IMG/VR virus record: IMGVR_UViG_3300036900_000189
Location: 1 to 45,558 of that record
From: a virus
Length of the DNA: 45,558 nt
Direction: 5' to 3' (one strand)
Shown: positions 31,642-40,158 of the stretch, piece by piece
Position numbering within the stretch: position 1 is the first letter of the stretch
How the letters are laid out: each line of letters starts with the position of its first letter
Translations under genes and position numbers: made by a program
Notes under the pieces: model-generated
Seen by the model: the letters and a program-made list of their open reading frames with translations, nothing else
What the model was told of the DNA's origin: nothing
Databases searched by the model: none

Positions 31642-32517
31642 TCAGGCCGCGTACTCGGATTGCCCGGTTGCCACCTGGATGAGCTTCTTCCACTCGGTTT
31701 GCTCGGCGACCCCGCCGGCCTTCCAGCGCTGACCCCAGGCGGTATCCTTCTTGAGCTCCTCCATGCGCGCCTTGGCGGCCTCGCGGCTCATCTGGTCCGG
31801 ATTGGCCGGCTGCTTCATGTCGACCCAGCGGTCCTCGCTCATGCGAGTGCCGAGCACGTCGAGCAGCTCCATGAAGCTCGCGGCACCGACGCCGCCGAGA
31901 TGGGAGATCGCGTCGATCGCCTCAGTAGCCTTGACCGCGTCCATGCCGGCAGCGGTCGCCCACTTGTTGAAGGTGCGCTTGGCTTCGGCGACCTTGGTGT
32001 CGTAATTCGGGCCCCAATTCTTCTTGAGCGCCGCGACCTGCTCGTTGGTGCGGGTGGTGGCAAGCGTCTTCCTCTCGGCCTCTATCCCGTCGAGGTACTT
32101 CTGCACCGCACCGGTGATAGAGGCGACGGCCTCCTTCGGCGCGCGCGACGAGATCGCGGCCGCGGCAATGGCCTCGGTCATCTTGACATCGAGCGCCTCG
32201 CCGGCGGCGGTCTTGATGCCGGAGAAGTCTAGATCCTTCGCCTCCTTCGGCGCACCTAGCCGCTGCCAGAATGCGTCGATCTCGGCGGGCTGGGCATTCG
32301 CTTGCGGCATACGTAGAAGCTGATCCTGCGGCACTCCCAGCTTGCCCTCTGCCTTGCGATAGTGGTCGGTAAGCTGTTGGGCAAACGCGCCGGGCTCCTT
32401 GAAGTCGTAGCCCTTGCTTTCCCACCACCCCTTCACATCGGGCGGAACGTTCTGATGCCAAACGGGCGCGGTCGCCGTGGTCGTATCCGCGACGGTCGTC
32501 GTCGTGGTGTCAGTCAT
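31642..32517 (-). CDS. Scaffolding protein
   Basis: A 291-residue, highly charged helical protein directly before the capsid gene. It begins with a Thr-rich tail (MTDTTTTTVADTTTATAP), then WWESKGYDFKEPGAFAQQLT, a segment typical of podovirus scaffold/capsid assembly proteins, and has heptad-like helices (KWATAAGMDAVKATEAIDAI). ATG at 32517 overlaps the preceding stop (ATGA). It would direct procapsid assembly and leave before DNA packaging. Confidence 0.8.
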   Translation of the reverse strand: MTDTTTTTVADTTTATAPVWHQNVPPDVKGWWESKGYDFKEPGAFAQQLTDHYRKAEGKLGVPQDQLLRMPQANAQPAEIDAFWQRLGAPKEAKDLDFSGIKTAAGEALDVKMTEAIAAAAISSRAPKEAVASITGAVQKYLDGIEAERKTLATTRTNEQVAALKKNWGPNYDTKVAEAKRTFNKWATAAGMDAVKATEAIDAISHLGGVGAASFMELLDVLGTRMSEDRWVDMKQPANPDQMSREAAKARMEELKKDTAWGQRWKAGGVAEQTEWKKLIQVATGQSEYAA

Positions 32518-32789
32518 TGATCGTCTCCTATGACGGCCGCCCCATAGAGAGCGGCCAGCTCGTGTTCGCTGAGATGCAGATGCGCGAAAATGCGCCAGAA
32601 GGCTTCCTTGCGGCCGGCCATCAACAGGGTGCGATCGTGGTCGCCGCACTCGACCTCGCCGCCGAAGGCCCGGCAGAACGTCGCCAAATCCTTGAGCACG
32701 ATGTCGCGCGCCGGCCCGGCCGGGAACACCGCCTGATAGGCGCGCTTGCGGATGGCAAGCTTCTGGATGGCGGCAGGAAGAAACCTCAT
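32514..32789 (-). CDS. Bbp19-like phage protein (91 aa)
   Basis: The segment YQAVFPAGPARDIVLKDLAT with CRAFGG and DRTLLMAGRKEAFWRIFAHL matches the Bbp19 family found between portal and scaffold genes in podoviruses. Exact function unknown; probably virion assembly. Confidence 0.75.
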   Translation of the reverse strand: MRFLPAAIQKLAIRKRAYQAVFPAGPARDIVLKDLATFCRAFGGEVECGDHDRTLLMAGRKEAFWRIFAHLHLSEHELAALYGAAVIGDDQ

Positions 32790-33229
32790 GCCGCCACCAC
32801 CTTCCTGCCGAGATGATCAACGCGAAGGTCGGCGACGACCCAGCGCTTGACGGCCCCGGTGAGCTCGACGCGTTCCTTGTCGTTGAGCTTGAGCTCGTCG
32901 GCGAGATCGCGGAACGCCTTGATCAGTTCGTGCTCGTGGTCGTAAACGATGACCCATTCAGGAACATCACTGCCCGACTTAATCAGCCGACAAGCTACCT
33001 TGCCGTTCTTGAGTACGTTCGCCCCACCGATGAAAAACGGCCGCGTGATGTCGGTGAAACCGGAATAGATGAGCTGCAGCAGCACCGGCATAGCACGGCC
33101 GTAGCTGTGCCACATGACGGCATGCACGACGTTCCAGAACTTGTCGTCCTTCGCCGCATGCAGGCAGCGCGCCTGCCACGACGAGCGGATGTCCTTCGAC
33201 AGCAGGAGCATCGAGAGGTCGTCGGTCAT
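32786..33229 (-). CDS. Hypothetical protein downstream of portal (147 aa)
   Basis: A 147-residue soluble protein with 4-base overlaps to portal and Bbp19-like genes. No known domain. Position suggests a head assembly role. Function unknown. Confidence 0.65.
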   Translation of the reverse strand: MTDDLSMLLLSKDIRSSWQARCLHAAKDDKFWNVVHAVMWHSYGRAMPVLLQLIYSGFTDITRPFFIGGANVLKNGKVACRLIKSGSDVPEWVIVYDHEHELIKAFRDLADELKLNDKERVELTGAVKRWVVADLRVDHLGRKVVAA

Positions 33230-34962
33230 TGCACGGCTCCGGGCTGACCGACGGCGGACTTCGCGGCGACAGCCTGCGCTTTCAGCATCGCGGCCTGCGC
33301 CGGCAGGGCCTGCAGCTGCTGCTCGCGGGCCTGCGCCTCACCGCGCGCCTTGCGCTTCGCCGCGATGGTGCGCTGGTCGGCGGTGTAGCGCACCGGCACG
33401 TTCATGCTGACCGCAACATCGGGCGCGGCCTCCTCCATGTTGACGTAGTCGAGCCAGCTCGGGTCCTGCGTGTCGGCGGCGAGCTGACGCAGCGAATCGG
33501 TCCAGCGCATGAAGCCGGCGACCTCGTTTGCGCGGGCAAGCTTCGCCAGCGGCGACTTGTCGACGACGCGGAAGCGAATGCCGGCCTCGCGCAGCACCGG
33601 CGGCGGCGGCGGGATGAGACCAAGATCGGCGGCGAGATCGAATTCCCGATGCACAAGCGACGTGACCTTCTCGTCGTGCTGGCGGCCGAGCGTCGGGGCG
33701 ATCAGCATCCCGCGCTCGTTCGCGAGCTCCAGGACCTGGGTCGCGGTCATGTTGGGGTTTTCAACCAGCGTCTTGTAGATCGACACGAACATGGTGTCAT
33801 CGACGATGCCGCGCTCCTCCTGCATCATCTCGATGGCGACCTGCATGTTGCCGGTGGGAAGCGTGTGCACCAGCGCCTTGCCGTCGGGCGACACGGCGCC
33901 CTTGTTCATCGCGCCCGGGCGGAGGTCCATGCCGACCATGCCGTCGTCCGCGGTGAGCAGCACCGGATCGGCGTTGCGGTGGGCCTGCTTGAGGTAGGTC
34001 ACCTTCTGCGCGTTGAGCGTCTTGAGCGCCGGCAGGACGAGCTGCACCGGCCCGCGGCCGTAGACCTCGCCCGGCGTCTGGTCGTATCGGCTCGGCGAGA
34101 ACGGGAAACGCCGATAGCCCGACTCGGGCGCCATGAGGCACTTACCCTGGATCGAGACGTAGTAGCTCTCGAACCGCTTGCCTCGCGCATCGAGCCGCTC
34201 GGGGTCATAGTCTTCACCACGCGGCTTCACGCAATGCAGGAAGTCGTAGGGCGTTTCCTGGTTCTGTTCGAGCGCGGTGCGGCATACCGCGGGCAGCGCG
34301 GCGATGCCCCACTTCTGAACCGCCTGGCGGGCCGTGCCGCGGAACCAGCGAACGATGGTGTCGATCTGGCCTTGATGGTTCTCGCCGAAGAAGGTTTCAC
34401 CGAGCGGCAGGGTGCGATAGCGCAACCCGCGCTGCCCATCGTTGAAGCGCGGATCGAGCGCGTCGACGAACATCGTCGAGTTGCCGAAGCACCCGATGGA
34501 CTGCCAGGAGTTATAGTTCTGGCCGGTGAAGCCTGAGTTCTGCGCGTAGCGGAGATCGAACAGGATGTCGTTGACCTGCTCGAACCACAGCGAGACCTGC
34601 CGGTTCTTGTTGAGGTCGCGATTCTCGTGCTCCAGCCCGTGCCACTTCTGAACCTTGGGCGTGACGAGAGAATCGACAATGGCGCAGAACCGGTGCAACG
34701 CCAGCATGCCGGAGGCGTCGACCTGCTCCTGCGTCTTCTTCTGGCCGGGGAAATTGTAGCTGCCGTAGTAGAACGTGTTCTTCGAGGTCGGCAGCACGAG
34801 GCGGGCGGCCTCCTCCCACTGCCCGGCGAACACGCTGCGGTAGACCTGCAGTTCGGAGAACAGCTGCATGGTCTCCTGGACCTGCTCCTGCTCCCACTGC
34901 GGGATTTCGCGCGGCTTGGTCGCGGCGTATCGTCCGTCAGCCGCCAAAGCCCGCGGCTCCAT
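33226..34962 (-). CDS. Portal (head-tail connector) protein
   Basis: A 578-residue protein of the podovirus head-to-tail connector family (PF12236). Typical features: early WEEAARLVLPTS, CAIVDSLVTPKVQKWHGLE, WFEQVNDILFDLRY, the mid SIGCFGNSTMFVD, and the GPVQLVLPALKTLN stretch near the middle. The last 40 residues are Ala/Gln-rich helix. It forms the dodecameric ring through which DNA is packed. The ATG lies 26 bases inside the preceding small gene. Confidence 0.92.
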   Translation of the reverse strand: MEPRALAADGRYAATKPREIPQWEQEQVQETMQLFSELQVYRSVFAGQWEEAARLVLPTSKNTFYYGSYNFPGQKKTQEQVDASGMLALHRFCAIVDSLVTPKVQKWHGLEHENRDLNKNRQVSLWFEQVNDILFDLRYAQNSGFTGQNYNSWQSIGCFGNSTMFVDALDPRFNDGQRGLRYRTLPLGETFFGENHQGQIDTIVRWFRGTARQAVQKWGIAALPAVCRTALEQNQETPYDFLHCVKPRGEDYDPERLDARGKRFESYYVSIQGKCLMAPESGYRRFPFSPSRYDQTPGEVYGRGPVQLVLPALKTLNAQKVTYLKQAHRNADPVLLTADDGMVGMDLRPGAMNKGAVSPDGKALVHTLPTGNMQVAIEMMQEERGIVDDTMFVSIYKTLVENPNMTATQVLELANERGMLIAPTLGRQHDEKVTSLVHREFDLAADLGLIPPPPPVLREAGIRFRVVDKSPLAKLARANEVAGFMRWTDSLRQLAADTQDPSWLDYVNMEEAAPDVAVSMNVPVRYTADQRTIAAKRKARGEAQAREQQLQALPAQAAMLKAQAVAAKSAVGQPGAVQ

Positions 34963-35137
34963 AGCCGGGGTTCAGAAACGTCGAGGCTCCGGGCATTCCC
35001 ATACCGGAGCGCTGGCCGAGCGACATCGCCTGCATCCGACGCTTGCGCTCCTCGTCGGTCTCCTGCTTGACCTGATCCGGCAGGCCGAGGAAGGACGAGG
35101 CGCCCGGCACCGGCATGTTGCCGAAGTCGAGGGGCAT
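34937..35137 (-). CDS. Small virion-region protein (66 aa)
   Basis: The start overlaps the stop of the 100-residue protein gene (TGATG). The words PVPGASSFLGLP and GMPGASTFLNPG are an internal repeat at both ends of a charged helix. It lies before portal, where T7-like phages keep small head proteins. Function unknown. Confidence 0.6.
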   Translation of the reverse strand: MPLDFGNMPVPGASSFLGLPDQVKQETDEERKRRMQAMSLGQRSGMGMPGASTFLNPGYGAAGFGG

Positions 35138-35439
35138 CAGGTTTCCTTCTTGCGGGCCTGGAATTCCTTCCAGAGGCGATCGTAGGTTCCTGGCTCCTCG
35201 AAGCCCTCCTTTTCGGCCTGCCGCAACGCCTTCCAGTGATTGGGCGTTTCGCGACCGCGCGTGCCGATGCCCTGCTCGATCGGGCGACCCTTGTTGTCTT
35301 TCTTGTGGTCGACGCCGAAAACGCTGTTTTCCAGCGTGGTCTTGTAACGATCGTAATCGGCCGGGCCCCATCCGACCCTCTCGCCCTCGGTGTAGTTCAA
35401 GGGGATTCCGGGGTTCGAGCCGCTGCTGACGAAATCCAT
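35137..35439 (-). CDS. Hypothetical protein (100 aa)
   Basis: A charged 100-residue protein ending in ARKKET. The N-terminus has FVSSGSNPGIPLNYTEGERV. It is the first gene after large terminase and follows a 123-base gap with the late motif and a hairpin. Function unknown. Confidence 0.6.
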   Translation of the reverse strand: MDFVSSGSNPGIPLNYTEGERVGWGPADYDRYKTTLENSVFGVDHKKDNKGRPIEQGIGTRGRETPNHWKALRQAEKEGFEEPGTYDRLWKEFQARKKET

Positions 35440-35457
35440 GTCTCACCCATGAGAAGG

Positions 35458-35488
35458 GGCCGGGATCGCCGCGAGGGCGGCCCCGGCC
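35458..35488. other. Strong hairpin in the gap before portal genes
   Basis: Stem GGCCGGG / CCCGGCC (35458-35464, 35482-35488), an internal AT/GC mismatch, then CGCC/GGCG, loop GCGAG. On the minus strand no T-run follows, so it may be an RNA processing or attenuation hairpin between large terminase and the structural genes. Confidence 0.5.
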
Positions 35489-35547
35489 AAGTTTGGGAGA
35501 ACACCCAGAGGCATCCACGATGGGGAGGATGACGGCGCGGAACGGGG

Positions 35548-35561
35548 CGGACAACGCACCC
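35548..35561 (-). promoter_or_regulatory. Late motif copy 2
   Basis: GGGTGCGTTGTCCG on the minus strand directly after the large terminase stop, 108 bases before the next ATG (35439). Confidence 0.6.
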
Positions 35562-35562
35562 G

Positions 35563-37080
35563 CTAGAACAACGGGAAGTCCACGTTGGCAGCCAGGCTGC
35601 CATTCGTGCCGGTGCGGCGCGCGGCGTAGCCGGTAAAATCCAGCTGCGCCTTGGCGTAGCGGATATCCATGCACAGCACGCGGACCGCGGAGAGCAGGTC
35701 GTCGTCGACCTTGTTCACCAGCCCGTTGACGCTGTGATAGCCCTGATATTCGTCGAACGCTTCGATCAGGTGGTCGGCGATGACGAGGCGCTTGGTGGCG
35801 AACCGGTTGCGCATCTCGTCGATGCCGGCCTGGAAATTGAACCCGCCGGTTGGGAACGTCGCATGCGTGCCGCGCAGGTTCAGGCCCAGCTTGCGGTAAG
35901 TCGCCGCCACAGTCTCACCGGTAAGGAGGCCGGCGCCGCGGCCTCCGTCGTGGGGCCAGGCGACGGGGGCTTCCCACATGGGATGCTGCTTAATGGCAGC
36001 CACGTGAAGGGGAGCCAGACCAAGCATGCGCACTGCATGCACAACGTAGATCGTGTCCGTGTCCATATCTCGGCATCCGAGCACGGCAGCAAAGGGGTGA
36101 CCTGTAGCCGCTGACCCGGAGTGTCGAAAATCCAGGGCCCACATCCATCGCCAATAGGGCGGGAAGGTCGAGGGGTCCTGTCGGAACTTGATTCTTTCGA
36201 CCGGCACATCGAACACGGCTCCTTCGCCCTGCATGTCGGCGCCGTTGAGGCGCGTCTCGCGTTCATTCTCGGGGTATTGCGCCATCAGTTCGTCGAGACG
36301 CTCGTCCGGGATATGGCCGCCGGCGCTGACGAGACAGTCGCGGATGCCCATCTGCACCTCGGCGGTGCCGGGGGTCTTCTCGCGGAAGCGGCGCCTGATC
36401 TCGCTGCCGCCGCCGAGAAGTGGGGTCATGCTGGCGATGATGATGCCGTTGGTGGCAGTGAGGCGAGCGAGCAGCTCGGAATAGATGCCGGCATTGCCGG
36501 GATCCTCGTCGACCCAGCCGACGTCGACAGGCTCGCCCTGCCAGCCCTCGCGGCCCATTTCATATGTCTTGAGCCGGATGATGGCGTTGCCGCCGGTCTC
36601 GCGGCGCAGCTTCACGGTGTCGACGTATTCGCCGATGCCGCGCGCCATGGTGGGCGTGCCGACGATGTTGTCGAGGGGGATGAGGCCGGTGCCGAGCCCG
36701 CCGGCATCCTTCACCGGGCCGAGCAGCTTCTGCTGAATGCCTTCGCGGGTCTTGAGCTGGGTGGTGCAGCCCGCCCAACCGATGAACTCGTAGGGCCGCT
36801 CGATCGCCGGCGGCTTGATGAAGCGGCGGCCGGTGTACCAGTCGGGATAGAGCGCGATCGCATCCATCGCCATCTGCGCGCCGGCGCCGTGCGTCTTGCC
36901 GACCTGGTTTCCGGCACGCAACATCTTTTCACGTGAAACGAGGTTGTGGAATTCGAGCTGCTTGCGGTTCGGCTTATAGAAATCGATGCGGCGATATTTC
37001 TGCCGGTACTGCAGCTCGTTGTACATGCGCTTCGCATGCCGGCGCACGTCGTTCGGGTCGGGGCCGGGGGTGTCGGTCAT
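35563..37080 (-). CDS. terL: Terminase large subunit
   Basis: A 505-residue DNA-packaging motor. Residues 33-50 (DFYKPNRKQLEFHNLVSR) hold the adenine-binding part, 57-63 the Walker A GNQVGKT, 187-194 the Walker B VGWVDEDP, and about 213-222 the coupling motif IIIASMTPLL. The C-terminal half is the RNase H-like nuclease, beginning at WALDFRHSGS. ATG at 37080 overlaps the previous stop (ATGA). It packs the genome through the portal and cuts it. Confidence 0.92.
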   Translation of the reverse strand: MTDTPGPDPNDVRRHAKRMYNELQYRQKYRRIDFYKPNRKQLEFHNLVSREKMLRAGNQVGKTHGAGAQMAMDAIALYPDWYTGRRFIKPPAIERPYEFIGWAGCTTQLKTREGIQQKLLGPVKDAGGLGTGLIPLDNIVGTPTMARGIGEYVDTVKLRRETGGNAIIRLKTYEMGREGWQGEPVDVGWVDEDPGNAGIYSELLARLTATNGIIIASMTPLLGGGSEIRRRFREKTPGTAEVQMGIRDCLVSAGGHIPDERLDELMAQYPENERETRLNGADMQGEGAVFDVPVERIKFRQDPSTFPPYWRWMWALDFRHSGSAATGHPFAAVLGCRDMDTDTIYVVHAVRMLGLAPLHVAAIKQHPMWEAPVAWPHDGGRGAGLLTGETVAATYRKLGLNLRGTHATFPTGGFNFQAGIDEMRNRFATKRLVIADHLIEAFDEYQGYHSVNGLVNKVDDDLLSAVRVLCMDIRYAKAQLDFTGYAARRTGTNGSLAANVDFPLF

Positions 37081-37442
37081 TTGTTTTTCCAATCGCCCCG
37101 ATAGTAATTTTCCGCCTCCTGCCATAGCGGATGTTCTTTATCGCGGCGAAGCGTCCTCGCTGTGCGATTAAGCGCGCCCCTAACTCTCATCCACGACACT
37201 CCAAGAAGCCTCGCCAATTCAGCGTGGGATGGCTTTCCTTCTGCTAACCACCGCTCAAAAATATCCAACCTAGCTCGTTCCTGCTCTTGCCGTATCTGCT
37301 CGATTGTCTTCTTGTTCGGATCAATGATTTTCGGCTTTTTAGGAGGAATGCGCGAACGCAGCGCCTCCTTGGCCACAGCCACCGGATCATCGGCCCCTGA
37401 CGCGATGGCCTCCAGGGCGGCCTTGTACCTGGCAAAAGTCAT
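37077..37442 (-). CDS. HTH protein upstream of large terminase (121 aa)
   Basis: ATG at 37442 overlaps the previous stop (ATGA). Residues 70-105 form an HTH (SHAELARLLGVSWMRVRGAL) with a basic C-terminus. Such a protein right before terL could be taken as small terminase, but the protein at 39217 fits that better. It might be a homing- or packaging-related DNA-binding protein. Function unknown. Confidence 0.6.
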   Translation of the reverse strand: MTFARYKAALEAIASGADDPVAVAKEALRSRIPPKKPKIIDPNKKTIEQIRQEQERARLDIFERWLAEGKPSHAELARLLGVSWMRVRGALNRTARTLRRDKEHPLWQEAENYYRGDWKNK

Positions 37443-38098
37443 GCGGCCTCCGGCAACATCCCGAGAATGGCGCGGCGCCGCTCCAACTCGTCGGGATCTA
37501 GGCAGTGCTGCCAATTGAAGACGCCGTGGAATCCGAAGTGGCGGCTGTTTTCTGCCGGCCTGGTCCGCTCGAGCGAGAATAGCATTGCCAGATCAAACGG
37601 CGCCCACTTGAAGCCGCACAGCTCGAGGCGTGGTCGGTAGAGGCGGCACAGAACATTATCACCGGGCTCCCGCACCGGCATCCAGTAGGCATTGCGCGCG
37701 ACATGCTGAATCAACTCACGAGAGCGCAGGGAAAATCCACCATTCCCCACATTCAGCACGGGATACCACCACCAGGGGGCGCCCACATAATCATATGCAA
37801 GGTAATCGGCCCGCCAATGAGAGGGACACCAAACCCCGGCGTCCCATTCCACGAAGAGCATGTGCGAAGTTCGGACATGCTTGGGCGTCTCGTACCAGAA
37901 CTGACGTTCCCAACCAATTTTGTCCGGCGCATCTTCAATGGCAACCCAGCGGGCTCCGGGTATGCGTAGATTGCGGTCGGACAGAACCACGACATCCCCA
38001 AACTCCACTTTCCGCAAAGCATCGAGCGCCACCAGCCGCGCTATCTCATGGCGCCGGGTCTCCACCATGACGAGGGTGACATCAGGGAGGCGGAGCAT
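37439..38098 (-). CDS. DUF5672-like putative glycosyltransferase
   Basis: A 219-residue protein. Signature segments: WDAGVWCPSHWRADYLAYDY, VGAPWWWYPVLNVGNGGFSL and HFGFHGVFNW, as in DUF5672 proteins, which have a glycosyltransferase-like fold (an aspartate in the WDAGVW motif, and NGGFSLR as acceptor motif). ATG at 38098 is used; GTG at 38110 is an alternative. It lies among accessory genes between terminase subunits. Sugar and acceptor unknown. Confidence 0.75.
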   Translation of the reverse strand: MLRLPDVTLVMVETRRHEIARLVALDALRKVEFGDVVVLSDRNLRIPGARWVAIEDAPDKIGWERQFWYETPKHVRTSHMLFVEWDAGVWCPSHWRADYLAYDYVGAPWWWYPVLNVGNGGFSLRSRELIQHVARNAYWMPVREPGDNVLCRLYRPRLELCGFKWAPFDLAMLFSLERTRPAENSRHFGFHGVFNWQHCLDPDELERRRAILGMLPEAA

Positions 38099-38264
38099 TT
38101 GAGACGGCACTCATCGAGTCGGCAATGCGCTCAACCGCCGTGACGAAACGATCAAGAAAGTCGAGCATCATCAACTGTTCGGTGCGCTGGCGAATTTGAT
38201 AATCCATATCCTTTAGCTTTTTGCGCTCGGCCTTCCTGGCCTCATACTGCTGCTTTGGCGTCAT
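38082..38264 (-). CDS. Small helical protein (60 aa)
   Basis: ATG at 38264 follows GGAGAGGGGC. Charged coiled-coil-like helix (YEARKAERKKLKDMDYQIRQ) followed by a second helix. It overlaps the formyltransferase end (23 bases) and the DUF5672 start. Function unknown. Confidence 0.6.
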   Translation of the reverse strand: MTPKQQYEARKAERKKLKDMDYQIRQRTEQLMMLDFLDRFVTAVERIADSMSAVSNAPPP

Positions 38265-38934
38265 GCCCCTCTCCACAGTAAGCAAACCGATGACCGTGCA
38301 CGTAGACGTACGGGCCGGGGAAGCGGGGGTGCTTGGCGGCGCGGACCTTGCGGTTGAGCTCGTCCTGATCGTTCAGGTCACGAACAATCAACCATTCTTC
38401 AAATCCACGCCGGGTCATGGGGGTGCCCCATTGCAGGCCCTGATGGGTTAACGGCCAGCCGATCTCACCAGTATTCGCAAAACGGCCAACAATTCGTTCC
38501 AGCATCATCAAGCAGAACTGCTCTGCCCTTTGATAGATATCGGCACAGGTATCTTCGTCATTGAGATGGAACGTGCACCTGTCGACGATTTCTCCGGCAT
38601 CCACCTTAGCGGCGATCAAATGGGCGGTAGCGCCGAAGGTTCCATCACCATTATACAACGCCCGCGATGCCCCTCCCCGGCCGGGGTAGCGGGGTGGTGC
38701 GGGGTGAAAGTTCACACCCCGAAATTTCAATAATGGACCGCGAAGAATAAAGTCCTGCAAGAAGCTGATCACGAGGTCGGGGTTGCGAGCGGCAAGCTCT
38801 TCCTCGTCAACTTCAAAAGAGGGCGACCGAACCCTGATAGCCAGTAAATCCAAGTGCTCTTCACAGATATCAACGGCACCCTTGTTGAGCTCCTGGCTGC
38901 TCCGCAGCAGCAGCACGCAGGTGCGCTTATTCAT
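38242..38934 (-). CDS. Formyltransferase-family protein
   Basis: A 230-residue protein with the formyl_trans_N fold. The catalytic triad Asn-His-Asp is present: N75 and H77 in VNFHPAPPRYPGRGGA and D112 in AKVDAGEIVD. Motif GTFGATAHLI is also as in the family. Members transfer a formyl group from 10-formyl-THF to methionyl-tRNA, glycinamide ribotide or amino sugars. The length (no full C-terminal domain) is closer to the sugar N-formyltransferases. Next to a DUF5672 gene, an amino-sugar acceptor is plausible. The C-terminal 60 residues are unlike those of Fmt. Confidence 0.75.
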   Translation of the reverse strand: MNKRTCVLLLRSSQELNKGAVDICEEHLDLLAIRVRSPSFEVDEEELAARNPDLVISFLQDFILRGPLLKFRGVNFHPAPPRYPGRGGASRALYNGDGTFGATAHLIAAKVDAGEIVDRCTFHLNDEDTCADIYQRAEQFCLMMLERIVGRFANTGEIGWPLTHQGLQWGTPMTRRGFEEWLIVRDLNDQDELNRKVRAAKHPRFPGPYVYVHGHRFAYCGEGHDAKAAV

Positions 38935-38952
38935 GACAGGGCCTCCCGTTAT

Positions 38953-39156
38953 TCATGAGAGCGCCTCCCGCACAAGCTCTCCCGGAAAAACCTCCGTCGA
39001 CAGCCACTTCCCGTTCGGCAGCATTGCGACAATGACGCAGGCCAGCGCAGGGTCCTTCGTCGGCTGGCGATCGATGTCGAACATGTTGGTTACCGGCAAC
39101 CGGCCGTAGGGCCCGACGAAGACAATTCCCTCAACGTCGAAGACGGGCGCAGTCAT
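38953..39156 (-). CDS. Hypothetical protein (67 aa)
   Basis: ATG at 39156 overlaps the stop of the 25-residue frame (ATGA). Beta-rich 67-residue protein with no known motif (DVEGIVFVGPYGRLPVTNMF). Function unknown. Confidence 0.6.
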   Translation of the reverse strand: MTAPVFDVEGIVFVGPYGRLPVTNMFDIDRQPTKDPALACVIVAMLPNGKWLSTEVFPGELVREALS

Positions 39157-39230
39157 CGCCATTTGACCAGATACGACCCAAAGAAAACGATGATCACGAT
39201 CGCCGCGATGACAACATCAGGATGATTCAT
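39153..39230 (-). CDS. 25-aa membrane miniprotein
   Basis: Single hydrophobic segment VVIAAIVIIVFFGSYLV with polar ends; start inside the end of the small terminase gene, stop in a 4-base overlap with the next start. Real by coupling and composition; function unknown. Confidence 0.45.
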   Translation of the reverse strand: MNHPDVVIAAIVIIVFFGSYLVKWR

Positions 39231-39798
39231 TCGCCGGCTCCGGGGTTGCATCGATCACCGGGCCGGTCCCGGCAATCAGCTTGGGTTGCTTCTCCGCCAG
39301 CATCTTGCGATATCGGCTGAGTCCGCTGTGGCCGAACACCTCCTCGAGCTTCGCCTCGGAAGCGCCCATCTCCATCAGGATCCGCAGATCGTTCAGCGCT
39401 GCATCAGTGTGGTTGACCGCCACCTCGCCGCTGACATTGACGTCGACGCCACTGCGCTCGCCGAGGCCAAGCCTTGACAGGACCGTGGCTGCCGTCTTGA
39501 GGTAATCGGGATGATCTGACTTGCCGAGAATGGTCCGGATAGCCACCACCGCCGGCAACAGAAGCCCACGGAATTCCTTGCGGCCAACCTCGTCGATCGC
39601 CTCCAGAACCCGCTCGCGATGCATCAGCGCATGAGCCTGCACCCTGATCGCAGAGCTATCGCCACCTGGATCAGAATACCCGGCCTGACGCGCCGCTTCC
39701 GATGCGCTCTCACCGCCGGCCACATACGCCAGAACGAACTTCCGCTCCCGCTCCGAGCAGGCCAGCATCTTCGGGCCGTACTCGATGTCGGAGGTCAA
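39217..39798 (-). CDS. terS: Terminase small subunit
   Basis: A 193-residue protein. Residues 15-65 (KFVLAYVAGGESASEAARQA, then SAIRVQAHALMHRERVLEAI) are the typical HTH of phage small terminases, which bind the packaging site and hand DNA to the large subunit. The C-terminal part is helical and acidic. It is separated from the large subunit by about 2.1 kb of accessory genes. Confidence 0.85.
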   Translation of the reverse strand: MTSDIEYGPKMLACSERERKFVLAYVAGGESASEAARQAGYSDPGGDSSAIRVQAHALMHRERVLEAIDEVGRKEFRGLLLPAVVAIRTILGKSDHPDYLKTAATVLSRLGLGERSGVDVNVSGEVAVNHTDAALNDLRILMEMGASEAKLEEVFGHSGLSRYRKMLAEKQPKLIAGTGPVIDATPEPANESS

Positions 39799-40130
39799 TA
39801 GAACCTCCGAACCGGAACACCAGCAGCGGCGGCCTTGGCGACCATGTCCTCCGTTCCCGAACCCCCAGGGAAGGCGGCGACCAAATCAGGTCTGCCCTCC
39901 GAAAGCATAAAAGAATTCCGAAGAGGACCGCCCTTACGACCAAGTCTCCAATTTGCCGGGAACGTGACTACGGGGATGCCGCGGGTCTCAGCCCACTTAA
40001 TCGCAAGCCGATCAGCACCAGAAGCGCCACCCTGCATCAGGACTCTGATTTCAGCCTTCAGCGGGTCAAGCGCAGCCGTCAGCGCGCTCCACTGCTCAAA
40101 ATTTCGACCACCGCAAACGAGAAGCCTCAT
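39795..40130 (-). CDS. YspA/DUF2493-like SLOG protein
   Basis: A 111-residue protein. Motifs CGGRNF (residues 6-11), GGASGADRLAIKWA (34-47), FPANWRLGRKGGPLRNSFML and FPGGSGTEDMV are those of DUF2493/YspA, a SLOG-fold group thought to bind nucleotide-derived ligands. Common in phages; role unknown. It is the first gene of the late operon, 28 bases after the first late motif. Confidence 0.85.
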   Translation of the reverse strand: MRLLVCGGRNFEQWSALTAALDPLKAEIRVLMQGGASGADRLAIKWAETRGIPVVTFPANWRLGRKGGPLRNSFMLSEGRPDLVAAFPGGSGTEDMVAKAAAAGVPVRRFY

Positions 40131-40158
40131 ACCGCTATCTGGACTAACGCGTTATGGT

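Noticed and set aside
29170-32232. A 1020-codon open frame on the plus strand
   Set aside because: It lies antisense to the glycosyltransferase, structural, capsid and scaffold genes and reads as Arg/Leu/Gly/Val-rich low-quality protein. Long antisense frames are common where GC-rich third positions remove stops.
33229-34536. A 435-codon open frame on the plus strand
   Set aside because: Antisense to the portal gene, which is firmly recognised.
35458-35488. Intrinsic terminator after large terminase
   Set aside because: The hairpin is strong but no run of T follows on the transcribed strand, and essential structural genes lie just downstream.
37077-37442. Small terminase
   Set aside because: It has an HTH and lies next to terL, but the protein at 39217 carries the typical small-terminase HTH region and length, so it is the better candidate.
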